Shown here: one piece after another, positions 1 through 7,822 of the stretch
Numbering within the stretch: position 1 is the stretch's first letter
Layout of the letters: every line of letters starts with the position of its first letter
Origin: JAAYGT01 sp050252075
GTDB taxonomy: Bacteria; Pseudomonadota; Gammaproteobacteria; Burkholderiales; Burkholderiaceae_B
Length of the DNA: 31,766 nt
Assembly (NCBI GenBank): GCA_050252075.1
Contig: JBFWLP010000031.1
Coordinates: 1 to 31,766 of the forward strand
Direction of reading: 5' to 3'
Notes under the pieces: generated by a model
What the model was told of the DNA's origin: nothing
What the model saw: the letters and a program-made list of their open reading frames with translations, nothing else
Databases searched by the model: none
Program-made: the position numbers and the translations under genes

Positions 1-708
1 GAGCCGCCGCATGTATTGCGCGCCATGTTTCCTACGCCCGAGCTGGCGCAACGGGTTGAGCGCGGCCGGGCCATGCTCATGCAGGCCCGCCGCCTGCACA
101 TCACGTCCAGGCATGGAACGGATATTACTTACGAACTGGGCGACTACCCGGTAATGTCGGAGTATGGTTACACCGACGAACCCGGGCGCTGGGACCATTT
201 CCCTTCGGGGTTTGCATTCACCCAAGGCAATGATGGCGCTGTGAACGGCCGTGTTGTGCTTCGTCAGGGTGATATTCTGGCGGCGTTCAAACGGTATATT
301 CAAAATGACGTCGTATTAACGGTAGAGAAAGGCTATGTCACCCGGATCGAGGGTGACAATATGGACGCCGATTTGCTGCGCACCTATATTGCCGGATTCG
401 ATGATCCCCGGGCCTACGCCATATCCCACATCGGATGGGGAATGAATGACGCCGCCCGCTGGTACCATTTCGAAGCCACCCGTCATTTGCATCACGAGCA
501 CGTGATGCACGCCTTGTCCTTCTACGGCAACGTTCTGTTCTCGCTTGGCCCCAACGTAGAACTGGGCGGAGACAACGACACCGCGTGCCACATGGACATC
601 CCGCTACGTGGATGCAGCCTGACCCTGGACAACGTTGAAATCGTTCGCGACGGCGACATCGTTCACCCCGACCTCAAAGTCAACAAAGCCGTCAACCCAC
701 CCGCGTAA
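1..708 (+). CDS. NicX-like 2,5-dihydroxypyridine 5,6-dioxygenase family protein, C-terminal part (5' truncated by window edge)
   Basis: The reading frame is open from base 1, so the true start lies outside the window; an in-frame TTG at 16 is only an internal codon. The visible part resembles the C-terminal half of the NicX / M29-aminopeptidase-like family. NicX is a non-haem Fe(II) ring-cleaving dioxygenase of nicotinic acid degradation, with ligands (from memory) His265, His318 and Asp320. Counting from the TTG at 16, I see a His at 138 in ISHIGWG and an H-x-D at 192-194 in CHMDIPL, a spacing (54) almost the same as in NicX. No other nicotinate gene is visible, so the substrate is unproven. 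Related amidohydrolase or aminopeptidase-like members share the fold. The gene ends 10 bp before a repeat cluster and converges with the S-layer-like gene. Confidence 0.7.
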   Translation, partial: EPPHVLRAMFPTPELAQRVERGRAMLMQARRLHITSRHGTDITYELGDYPVMSEYGYTDEPGRWDHFPSGFAFTQGNDGAVNGRVVLRQGDILAAFKRYIQNDVVLTVEKGYVTRIEGDNMDADLLRTYIAGFDDPRAYAISHIGWGMNDAARWYHFEATRHLHHEHVMHALSFYGNVLFSLGPNVELGGDNDTACHMDIPLRGCSLTLDNVEIVRDGDIVHPDLKVNKAVNPPA

Positions 709-718
709 CCTTGTGAAG

Positions 719-786
719 TTGGGGTCAGAGTAAGTTTGGGGTCAGAGCAAAAATTTACTCTGACCCCAAACTTACTCTGACCCCAA
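719..786. repeat. REP-like cluster 1: two 17-bp units facing two inverted units
   Basis: A long inverted repeat with 33-bp arms (719-751 and 754-786) separated by AA. Each arm holds two copies of TTGGGGTCAGAGTAAG/TTTGGGGTCAGAGYAAA. The only difference between arms is C on the left against T on the right in the inner GAGYAAA. On the plus strand this gives a C-A mismatch, on the minus strand a G-T wobble. It lies between the 3' ends of two convergent genes. Confidence 0.9.
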
Positions 787-798
787 TCTCAACGCCCT

Positions 799-2655
799 TT
801 ACACGAGGATGTTTACGCCTTCGATGAGTTGATCGGCGCTGGTGCCGCTCAGGCGCAGCAGGGTGTCGCCCTGTTCGATGGGGGGCAGTGCGTCGCCATC
901 GGTGGATGTATGGGCGAAAAGGTAGGCTGATCCCTGGAAGTTGAACACGGCGTAGGTGTCGCTGCCGCTTTTCACCACGGTGGCGGCGGCGTTTGTGGCT
1001 TCCCAAAGTGTGGCGGTACCGTCGACGGCGTCGTCGATTTGCGCCTGATCGCTGCGTTGGGCGCCCACAAAAAGATCGCTCAGATCGATGGCGTCGTTGC
1101 CGGCTGAAAAGTCGGCCACGGTGATCAGGCTGTCCAGCAGGTCATCCGTGGTGGCTACGTCGACCAGATTGCCGCCACCCAAACTGCCCAGGGTCATCAG
1201 GTCGCGACCATTGCCCAGGGTGATCGTGATCGATGTGGCCGTTGCGCCTGTCGTAATGTCCAGTCCCAGCAGGTCGTTACCGGAGCCCAGGTCGATGGCC
1301 ACATCGTTCGCCTGCAGATAAGCGCTTTCCAGAATGACGGTGTCATTGCCTCGCCCGGTTCTGAGCGATTGCAATTGCAGCCCGTCGATATCGCTGTCGT
1401 CACAACCGCAGTTCGGATCGAAAATGGGAATGACAAGGTCCCCGCTGGATCCGCTGGCATTAATCGTGGCTACATTGGCCAGGTTTGTACCTAGAAACCA
1501 GAGAGCGACTTCGGATGAAAAATTCAGGTTCAGATTGCTCAGTTCGGGTGTATTGCCATCGGCGGGCTGGTCGCTGCTGTCGCCGGGCTGGTTTCCCAGA
1601 TCCAGAAAAAGGTAGCTGTCGCCATAGTTGGGGTCCGGACTGTCGCTTTCGCGCAAGTTGCCGGAAATGGTCAGTGTCGTCAGGTCGTTGCCGACCACGC
1701 TGAGCCCGGCTTCGCCCTGAACATTTGCCAGTTCAATGCGGCCCGTGGTGCCCGCCAACGTAACCTTGTTGTTGACCAGGGTATCGGCGAATCCAACAGT
1801 TACCCCGGCGGCGGCCCGAACGTCGCCGGCCTGATTCATGCCCGTTTGCCAGAGTTGCTGAACGCTTGATCCGAAGGCCGTGGAGTCCAGCTCGCCGGAA
1901 GCGCTGTTGGTGATGACGGCGCTGCTTGTGCGTACCGTGACAATTTCAATGTTGGAAAATGTGGCGCCCGATTGCATGACGCCGCCGGCGCCGGTAATGA
2001 TCAGGCTGTCGCGCCCTGCGGCACCGTCGATCCGGTCGCCTGTGGTAATGGTGGGATCGGCGCCGCTGCCCGTGTCATTGACCTGGCCGCGAAAAATGTC
2101 GGCGAACTGTGTGCCGGTGATGGTGTCAACGTCGGTGGTCAGGGTGTATGTCTTACCGCCGGAGGGCTCATCGTTGTCGCAGCCCTTGGTGGTGGGGTCG
2201 CAAGGCCGATTCTCGGCATAGCCGTGCTGATAATAGTGATCGATGATCTGCAACAACTGGGCCGGTGTGACCAGGCCGGGGTCGGCGATGGCGAACGCAC
2301 TGGCCAGATCAGGGTTCTTTTCCACATAAGACAACAGCTTGTCCAACGTCATGGGGTTCGCGCCCACTTGTGCATTGGGGGCCCGCAGTTCGTACATTCC
2401 GTGGTTCACGAAATGCTCCAGCGCCAGGGCCGGCCCAATACCCGCCTTTTGCAGATCGGGATTTGCGCTCAGGTAATAATGCACGTCGAACCACGGATTC
2501 GGCGCGCGCACCGTGCCGCCCGATTCATAGGCCTCTATCGCTCCATAAGCCACATAATGTTGCCAGGCCGTTTCAGTGGTGTATCCGCCTGCCGACACAT
2601 CGGGATTACGCGCCAGATACCACTGCGCATCAAAAAAACGGTTCTGCGCCGTCAT
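799..2655 (-). CDS. S-layer / type I-secreted RTX-like surface protein
   Basis: A 618-residue acidic protein rich in Gly, Asp, Thr and Asn, with no N-terminal signal peptide. Two N-terminal repeats of about 40 residues carry FDAQWYLARNPDV (about 8-20) and FDVHYYLSANPDL (about 56-68), a module seen in bacterial S-layer and adhesin proteins. From about residue 170 the sequence (TLTTDVDTITGTQFADIF, then GDRIDGAAGRDSL) matches the beta-strand repeat region of RsaA-like proteins. The C-terminus (TLLRLSGTSADQLIEGVNIL) looks like an uncleaved type I secretion signal. It should therefore be exported directly across both membranes and sit on the surface or be released. No type I secretion genes are nearby. 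The start is fixed by a strong GGAAGGAGG six to seven bases before ATG, and that ATG overlaps the stop of the upstream regulator gene. The exact function is unknown. Confidence 0.75.
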   Translation of the reverse strand: MTAQNRFFDAQWYLARNPDVSAGGYTTETAWQHYVAYGAIEAYESGGTVRAPNPWFDVHYYLSANPDLQKAGIGPALALEHFVNHGMYELRAPNAQVGANPMTLDKLLSYVEKNPDLASAFAIADPGLVTPAQLLQIIDHYYQHGYAENRPCDPTTKGCDNDEPSGGKTYTLTTDVDTITGTQFADIFRGQVNDTGSGADPTITTGDRIDGAAGRDSLIITGAGGVMQSGATFSNIEIVTVRTSSAVITNSASGELDSTAFGSSVQQLWQTGMNQAGDVRAAAGVTVGFADTLVNNKVTLAGTTGRIELANVQGEAGLSVVGNDLTTLTISGNLRESDSPDPNYGDSYLFLDLGNQPGDSSDQPADGNTPELSNLNLNFSSEVALWFLGTNLANVATINASGSSGDLVIPIFDPNCGCDDSDIDGLQLQSLRTGRGNDTVILESAYLQANDVAIDLGSGNDLLGLDITTGATATSITITLGNGRDLMTLGSLGGGNLVDVATTDDLLDSLITVADFSAGNDAIDLSDLFVGAQRSDQAQIDDAVDGTATLWEATNAAATVVKSGSDTYAVFNFQGSAYLFAHTSTDGDALPPIEQGDTLLRLSGTSADQLIEGVNILV

Positions 2656-3785
2656 ACCATGCCTCCTTCCAGGGTTTTAACATTGGGGTCAGAGTAAAAG
2701 TTTTGCTCTGACCCCGCAATACTTTGCTCTGACCCCGCAATTCCGAATTGCGCGGCTTTTGTGTTTCTTTCGGTGCGAAAGGCGCGTGGTGGCTGGCCGA
2801 ACAGGTTTTTGAATTCGCGGGAGAAGTGCGAGGCGTCGGAGAATCCGCAGCCCAGTGCGATGTCGGTGATGCTGTCCTGGGTGTTGGTGAGGCGCCATTT
2901 GCCATATTGCAGCCGCAGCATGCGTTGCAGGGCGGCGGGCGTCATGTTCAGCGCTTGTTTGAACAGGCGTTCCAGCTGTCGGGCGCTGATGCCCACGTGG
3001 GCCGCCATGTCGTTTACCGAGGGCAGGTCGTCGATGCGCTGTTCGATGTAATGTATGGCTTTGTGAATGCGCATGTCGTTGACATTGTCCAGATCAATAT
3101 AAAAGTGCGCCTGCGGCAGCCGGGCCGGGCGAATGGTGAACAGCATCATGTGGCGCAGGGCTTGCTGGGCTTTGTCGCGGCCATAATGGCGCGTCAGTAG
3201 ATGCAAGGCCAGATCAATGGCGGCGGTCGAGCCGGCGCAGGTGATCAGCCGCCCGGCGTCAATAAACAAATGGTCGTTGCGGCAGCGTACGCCGGGGAAT
3301 TGCCGCTGAAACTCGCCCAGAACATTCCAGTGCACACACACTGTCTGGTGCTGGATCAGGCCCGCGTGGCCAATGGCAAACGTACCCGTGCAGATGCCCA
3401 GCAGCGTCACCCCTTTGTCGTAGGCCCGGACCAGCCAGCTGGAAAGCCGTTTGCCCAGGTGTGTGTTGGTGTAACTGTTGCCGCCGCAAATGGCGATGTA
3501 GTCGAAGTCGTCGCTTTGCTCGATGTCGGTCAGTTCGCTATGCAGGGTACCCGCGCTGGAGCGCCGGGGGAGCCCGTCGACGCTCATGACTTGCCATTGA
3601 ATGAGAATCTGGCGGCTTTGGCCGCCGTAATCGGCGGCCAGGCGCAGCACATCCAGAAAACCGGCAAAGGCCGTCAGGGTGAACTGATCCAGCAGCACGA
3701 TACCGATGCGCAGTGGCCGCCCGGACCGGGGCCCGGCATGGGCGGCAGCCGCTGTATTCGGGGAGGATGGGCTATGTTCCGGCAT
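2652..3785 (-). CDS. GlxA-type AraC-family transcriptional regulator with repeat-encoded C-terminal tail
   Basis: 377 residues. Residues about 25-195 form a DJ-1/PfpI (class I glutamine amidotransferase-like) sensor domain with Cys132 in GICTGTFAIGHAGL; in this family the domain binds ligands rather than acting as an enzyme. Residues about 240-338 form the two-helix-turn-helix AraC domain (MAAHVGISARQLERLF, then ITDIALGCGFSDASHFSREF). Relatives such as GbdR, ArgR and CdhR respond to betaine, arginine or carnitine. It is divergent from the transporter operon starting at 3955 and probably controls it. The family normally ends soon after the second helix-turn-helix. Here residues 349-368 are encoded by repeat cluster 2, and the TGA stop overlaps the next gene's ATG. 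Function of the family is certain, the ligand unknown. Confidence 0.88.
   Translation of the reverse strand: MPEHSPSSPNTAAAAHAGPRSGRPLRIGIVLLDQFTLTAFAGFLDVLRLAADYGGQSRQILIQWQVMSVDGLPRRSSAGTLHSELTDIEQSDDFDYIAICGGNSYTNTHLGKRLSSWLVRAYDKGVTLLGICTGTFAIGHAGLIQHQTVCVHWNVLGEFQRQFPGVRCRNDHLFIDAGRLITCAGSTAAIDLALHLLTRHYGRDKAQQALRHMMLFTIRPARLPQAHFYIDLDNVNDMRIHKAIHYIEQRIDDLPSVNDMAAHVGISARQLERLFKQALNMTPAALQRMLRLQYGKWRLTNTQDSITDIALGCGFSDASHFSREFKNLFGQPPRAFRTERNTKAAQFGIAGSEQSIAGSEQNFYSDPNVKTLEGGMV
2683..2740. repeat. REP-like cluster 2: one forward and two inverted units
   Basis: TTGGGGTCAGAGTAAAAG (2683-2700) faces TTTTGCTCTGACCCCGCAA (2701-2719), followed by a second inverted copy (2722-2740). The inner pair again shows T against C, a wobble on the plus strand. 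Both inverted copies end in CCCCGCAA instead of CCCCAAA, a variant also seen at the outer unit of cluster 5. The cluster is translated as the tail of the AraC-family gene and lies just upstream of the S-layer gene's ribosome binding site. Confidence 0.9.
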
Positions 3786-3815
3786 ACCTTAAAATCATGA
3801 CAAATTATAGAACGC

Positions 3816-3831
3816 ACGACTATTGTGTCGT
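3816..3831. promoter_or_regulatory. Inverted repeat in the divergent AraC/transporter intergenic region
   Basis: ACGAC, six bases, GTCGT forms a dyad inside the 169-bp AT-rich region between the divergent AraC-type gene (start 3785) and the binding-protein gene (start 3955). It is a candidate regulator-binding site by position. No convincing -35/-10 pair was identified on either strand here. Confidence 0.35.
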
Positions 3832-3954
3832 TAATTTACTGTTTTTTGTCTATTTTATTCAAGTTTGTGAGGCGTAACCGGCGCATGATGCGGTTTCAGG
3901 CTTTAACGTCGTTCGAGCCCGATTCCACAACCATAGATTTTGGAGGTAGGCATC

Positions 3955-4998
3955 ATGAAACTAAAGCAAACCCTGTGCATGGCGGCGCTCGCGGGCGCCG
4001 TTTTCGGAGCGTCGTCGTCGGCGCAAGCGAACGAGGTGCGTGTGGCGTGGTATGGTGGTAACTGGGGCGAAGCCTTCCAGAGCTGCATTGCCGACCCGTT
4101 CACCAAGGCCACGGGCATCAAGGTCATTCCCGAGATCGGCACATCCAACACCACCCTGGCCAAACTGCGCCAACAAAAAGACAAGCCCTTGCTTGATGTT
4201 GCCTTCCTGGACGGCGGGATCAGCGAGATTGCCGAGGCCGACGGCTTGCTGCGGCCCATTACCGCCGGCACGGTCGCGAATATCGGCAAACTGCAAACGC
4301 CGTCGGTGTACAAGAATGCTGCAGGCGACATTTTTGCCGGCAGTATCGGTTACTACTCACTGGGTATCACCTACAGCAAGAAAGAGATCAAGTCGCCCCC
4401 CACATCGTGGGACGACTTGTGGAAAAAGGACTATGCCGGTGCCGTGATCATTCCGTCACCTGCCAACTCTTCCGGGATCCCGTTCATCGTGTTCCTGGCC
4501 AATATCTGGAAAGTTCCCGTTACCGATCTTGCGCCGGTGTACAAGAAGTTGCACCAGCTCGATGTAGCCTCCTACTTCGACAGTTCAGGGGCGGCCAGCA
4601 ACGCGTTCCAGTCCGGCGAAGCCATTATCGGCGCGCACTTTAACGTGGGCGCCTGGGGCCTGGCCGACAAAGGGTTGCCTATCGGGTTTTCGGTACCGAA
4701 AGAAGGCGTCTGGGCGACCGACGCGCGGGTGCATCTTGTAAAAGGATCGCCACAACAGGCGAATGCGGAAAAATTCATCAATCAGGCCTTTACCGCCGAG
4801 TCGGCGGCGTGTCTGGCCAAGAATTTGTACCTCGGGCCCGCCGTTAAAGGGGTTCAGGTCGATCCGTCGGTACGCGAGAAAATGCCCTGGGGTGCCGATG
4901 GCAGCATTGATAACCTGAATTTGCTCAACTGGAGCGAAATCAATCAGTACCGCGCGCAAATCACCGATGCGTGGAACCGGGAAGTGGCCAAGCGCTAG
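3955..4998 (+). CDS. Periplasmic substrate-binding protein of spermidine/putrescine-type ABC transporter (PotD-like)
   Basis: 347 residues with a typical signal peptide (residues 1-25: MKLK, hydrophobic stretch, SSAQA cleavage box), then the family 1 extracellular solute-binding fold (VRVAWYGGNWGEAF; TGIKVIPEIGTSN; later PSPANSSGIPF). The start is ATG 3955, with GGAGGT seven bases upstream; an in-frame TTG at 3940 lies ahead of this Shine-Dalgarno and is unlikely. It heads an operon with an ATPase, two permeases and a proline-racemase-family enzyme. Transporters of this subclass carry polyamines but also many other amines and amino-acid-like ligands. The racemase partner suggests a cyclic imino acid or a betaine-like compound. 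That substrate is my inference. Confidence 0.85.
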   Translation: MKLKQTLCMAALAGAVFGASSSAQANEVRVAWYGGNWGEAFQSCIADPFTKATGIKVIPEIGTSNTTLAKLRQQKDKPLLDVAFLDGGISEIAEADGLLRPITAGTVANIGKLQTPSVYKNAAGDIFAGSIGYYSLGITYSKKEIKSPPTSWDDLWKKDYAGAVIIPSPANSSGIPFIVFLANIWKVPVTDLAPVYKKLHQLDVASYFDSSGAASNAFQSGEAIIGAHFNVGAWGLADKGLPIGFSVPKEGVWATDARVHLVKGSPQQANAEKFINQAFTAESAACLAKNLYLGPAVKGVQVDPSVREKMPWGADGSIDNLNLLNWSEINQYRAQITDAWNREVAKR

Positions 4999-5115
4999 CG
5001 CGATTTCCTTTTACTATTTTTGGTACGGCCTCTGTCATCGCTCATTATCCGGGCGAGGGCGGGGCGCCGTTACCCCTGAATTTACCGATTCGAAAACAGT
5101 CAACGGGACGACACC

Positions 5116-6163
5116 ATGACAGCGCTATTATCCGTCCAGCACATTACCAAAACATTCCAGAAGAAATTCAAGGCGCTCAACGATGTGAGCCTGGATGTCG
5201 AACAGGGAGAGTTCGTGGCCTTGCTCGGCCCCAGTGGGTGCGGGAAAACCACGTTGCTGGCCACGCTGGGCGGGTTTCTGCAGCCGGATGCCGGTCGTAT
5301 TCTGATCGACGGCCAGGATGTAACCCGCCTGCCGCCGCACAAGCGTACCCTGAATACCGTCTTTCAGAACTACGCGCTGTTTCCCCACATGACGGTGCTG
5401 GGCAATGTGGCGTACGGACCGCTGCGGGCGGGGTTGTCCAAGGCGCAGGCGCACGACAGGGCCCACGAGGCACTGACCATGGTGGGCCTGGACAGTATGG
5501 CCAACCGTTACCCGGCGCAAATGTCCGGTGGCCAGCGCCAGCGCGTGGCTCTTGCCCGCGCCATTGTGAACCGGCCCAAATTGCTGCTGCTCGATGAGCC
5601 GCTGTCGGCGCTGGATCTGAAGTTGCGCAAGCGCATGCAGCTGGAGCTCAAGGCCTTGCAGGAAAAGCTGGGTATTTCCTTCATTTTTTGTCACGCATGA
5701 TCAGGAAGAGGCCATGGCGATGGCCGACCGGATCGTGGTGATGAATCAGGGCACCATACAGCAGGTCGGCGGCGGCGATGCCATCTATCAGAAGCCGGCC
5801 AACCGCTTTGTGGCCGAATTCATCGGCGATGCCAATTTGCTGACCTGCGAACGGCACCAGAACCAGTTGCGACTTGCGTGTTGCGGGGTGGCTGTTACGT
5901 CGGCGGCCTTGCCCGGCGCAACGCCGGTGGTGGCCATGATCCGGCCGGAAGATGTGTCGCTGGTCGATCCGGCGCAGCCCGATGCCGTGCCTGCCCGGGT
6001 GGACGATCTGGTCAGCATAGGCAGCTATACCACGGTGTATCTGTCGATCAACGGCACGGCCATCGAGGCGCGCCGTATCGGCGCCAACGATCTGGGCCTG
6101 CGCAAGGGCGATAGGGTCGGCGTCACGTTTGTGCAGGAACACATTCATCTGGTCGAGGCGTGA
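5116..6163 (+). pseudogene. PotA-like ABC transporter ATPase, split by a +1 frameshift at a T6 run
   Basis: The first frame (5116-5700) encodes 194 residues with Walker A GPSGCGKT (38-45), Q-loop FQNYALFPH, signature MSGGQRQRVALARA (136-149) and Walker B LLLLDEP (156-162), then stops at FIFCHA. The second frame (through 5690-6163) continues exactly where the family should: FVTHDQEEAMAMADRIVVMNQG, then a TOBE-like C-terminal domain. Removing one T from the run of six at 5684-5689 restores a continuous protein of about 349 residues, a normal PotA length. The product as written lacks the switch histidine (H-loop) and the regulatory domain, so it should not hydrolyse ATP properly. The flanking genes are intact. 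The cause could be a real mutation, a homopolymer sequencing error, or transcriptional slippage. No strong Shine-Dalgarno precedes the internal ATG 5714. Confidence 0.85.
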
Positions 6164-6164
6164 T

Positions 6165-7004
6165 ATGGGAAACCCTGTCCGCAGCGCGTGGTCGCTGCTC
6201 GCCTTGCCGGTGGTGCTGTTTCTGGCTTTCTTTATTGTTCCTTTGAGTGTCGTACTGGTTTCCAGCTTTTTAAGTGCTGAAACCGGCCTGTTCACGCTGG
6301 GAAATTACGCCGGTATTTTGCTGGACCAATACCATTGGGACGTTATCTGGACCACGTTTCGGCTGGGCATTGCCACGACGCTCATTTGTCTGCTGCTGGG
6401 GTATCCCCTGGCCTGGTATCTGGTGCGCATCGTGACATCGCCCGTCTGGCGCAGTATCTGCATCATCATTCTGGTCGTGCCGCTGTTCACCAGCAATATC
6501 GTGCGTTCTTTCGGCTGGATGATCATGCTGGGCCGCAACGGTCTGGTGAATGATTTTCTGCAGTGGATCACCCTGGTGGATCGTCCGGTGCGTTTTCTGG
6601 GAACCGAGCTGGGTATCCTGATCGGCCTGGTCTATATTCTTTTGCCGTTCGCCGTCATGTCGATCGGTACGGCCCTTGCCCGCATGGATAAAAGCCTGGA
6701 GCAGGCCTCCCACGATCTGGGCGGTTCGCCGGCACGCACCTTTTTCTTCATTACCCTGCCGTTGTCGCTGCCCGGCGTGGCGGCCGGTGGTGTGATGGTC
6801 TTTGCGTTGGCCGTCAGTGCCTACGTGACGCCGGCGCTGTTGTCGGGCGGCAAAGTCACAGTACTGCCCATGCTGATCTATCAACAATACAGCACGGTAT
6901 TCAATTTCAACTTCGGCGGCGCCCTGAGCATTGTGTTGCTGGTGCTGACGCTCGCTCTGGTGGCGATCGCCAACCATATCGGCCGGGTTCGCGGAGAGGA
7001 CTGA
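6165..7004 (+). CDS. ABC transporter permease, PotB-like
   Basis: 279 residues, about six transmembrane segments, starting with a hydrophobic helix near residues 8-30. The inner-membrane permease (BPD_transp_1) EAA loop is visible as EQASHDLGGSPARTFFFITLPLSLPG, split over the conserved glycine and proline; it docks to the ATPase. ATG 6165 is used because GAGG lies six bases upstream and the gene follows the ATPase stop by one base. It pairs with the following permease as a heterodimeric channel. Substrate as for the binding protein, unknown. Confidence 0.88.
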   Translation: MGNPVRSAWSLLALPVVLFLAFFIVPLSVVLVSSFLSAETGLFTLGNYAGILLDQYHWDVIWTTFRLGIATTLICLLLGYPLAWYLVRIVTSPVWRSICIIILVVPLFTSNIVRSFGWMIMLGRNGLVNDFLQWITLVDRPVRFLGTELGILIGLVYILLPFAVMSIGTALARMDKSLEQASHDLGGSPARTFFFITLPLSLPGVAAGGVMVFALAVSAYVTPALLSGGKVTVLPMLIYQQYSTVFNFNFGGALSIVLLVLTLALVAIANHIGRVRGED

Positions 7005-7005
7005 C

Positions 7006-7812
7006 ATGCTACGACATCTTGCCATTCGTGTAGTCGCGGTTCTTTGCCTGGGCTTTCTGGCACTACCGCTGTTTGTGATCATTGCGTCGTCCATGACAAC
7101 GACCGAATACCTTATGTTTCCGCCCGAAGGCTTGACCCTGAAGTGGTATGGCGCGGTGTTGTCCGATGCAACCTATGTTGATTCTTTCCTGACCAGCACC
7201 TGGCTGGCCGTTTGCGCAACCGCCATTGGCGTGGCTATTGCCGTACCCGCGTCGCTCGCCATTGCCCGTTACCGGTTTCCGGGCAAGGCGGCCTTGAATG
7301 CGATATTTTCAGCGCCCATGGTTTTGCCTTACCTGGTGCTGGGTTCGGCGTTGCTGCAGTACACCGGTTACCTGGGGTTCTCGCAGACATTTTCCGCCCT
7401 GCTGGTGGGCCATGTGCTGATTGTCACGCCATTTGTCATGAAATCGCTTTCGGGGTTGTTTACGCAGGAACACCTGGCGCTTGAGCGGGCATCGGCGGAT
7501 CTGGGTGCCACCCCGTGGGTCACTTTTCGTACGGTCACGCTGCCCTTGATGAAACCGGGCCTGATCAGCGGTTCGATCTTCGGTTTCATTACGTCGTGGA
7601 TCAACGTGGAACTGTCCATGTTCAACACCACTGCCGTTCTGAACACCATTCCGGTGCAATTGTTCAACTACGTACAGTATTCGGTCGACCCGTCTATCGC
7701 GGCCGTATCGGCATTCACCATTTTCATTTCCGTAATCGTCATCACGCTGCTGGATATTTTCATTGGGCTGGATATTTTCTCCAGCAAACAGCAACGCGAT
7801 AAAAGCCTCTAG
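7006..7812 (+). CDS. ABC transporter permease, PotC-like
   Basis: 268 residues, about six transmembrane helices, with the EAA loop ERASADLGATPWVTFRTVTLP. The ATG lies one base after the preceding stop and is preceded by GGAGAGGA, so the two permeases are translationally linked. Second half of the heterodimeric transmembrane channel of the spermidine/putrescine-type importer. The strong family match covers the whole length, with no truncation. Confidence 0.88.
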   Translation: MLRHLAIRVVAVLCLGFLALPLFVIIASSMTTTEYLMFPPEGLTLKWYGAVLSDATYVDSFLTSTWLAVCATAIGVAIAVPASLAIARYRFPGKAALNAIFSAPMVLPYLVLGSALLQYTGYLGFSQTFSALLVGHVLIVTPFVMKSLSGLFTQEHLALERASADLGATPWVTFRTVTLPLMKPGLISGSIFGFITSWINVELSMFNTTAVLNTIPVQLFNYVQYSVDPSIAAVSAFTIFISVIVITLLDIFIGLDIFSSKQQRDKSL

Positions 7813-7822
7813 GAGAGACCTC

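Noticed and set aside
719..786. Repeat clusters as ordinary intrinsic terminators between convergent genes
   Set aside because: They lack a T-tract after the stem, and the same units also occur before genes and inside coding frames, so termination is not their common role, although the hairpins may have some effect.
5684..5700. Programmed frameshift like dnaX in the ATPase gene
   Set aside because: No Shine-Dalgarno-like stimulator or downstream hairpin was seen at the site, and ATPases of this family are not known to use it; kept only as a remote alternative.
6270..7094. Minus-strand open frame of 274 codons across the permease genes
   Set aside because: Antisense to two clear transmembrane permeases; translation is rich in His, Gln and Arg and resembles no family.
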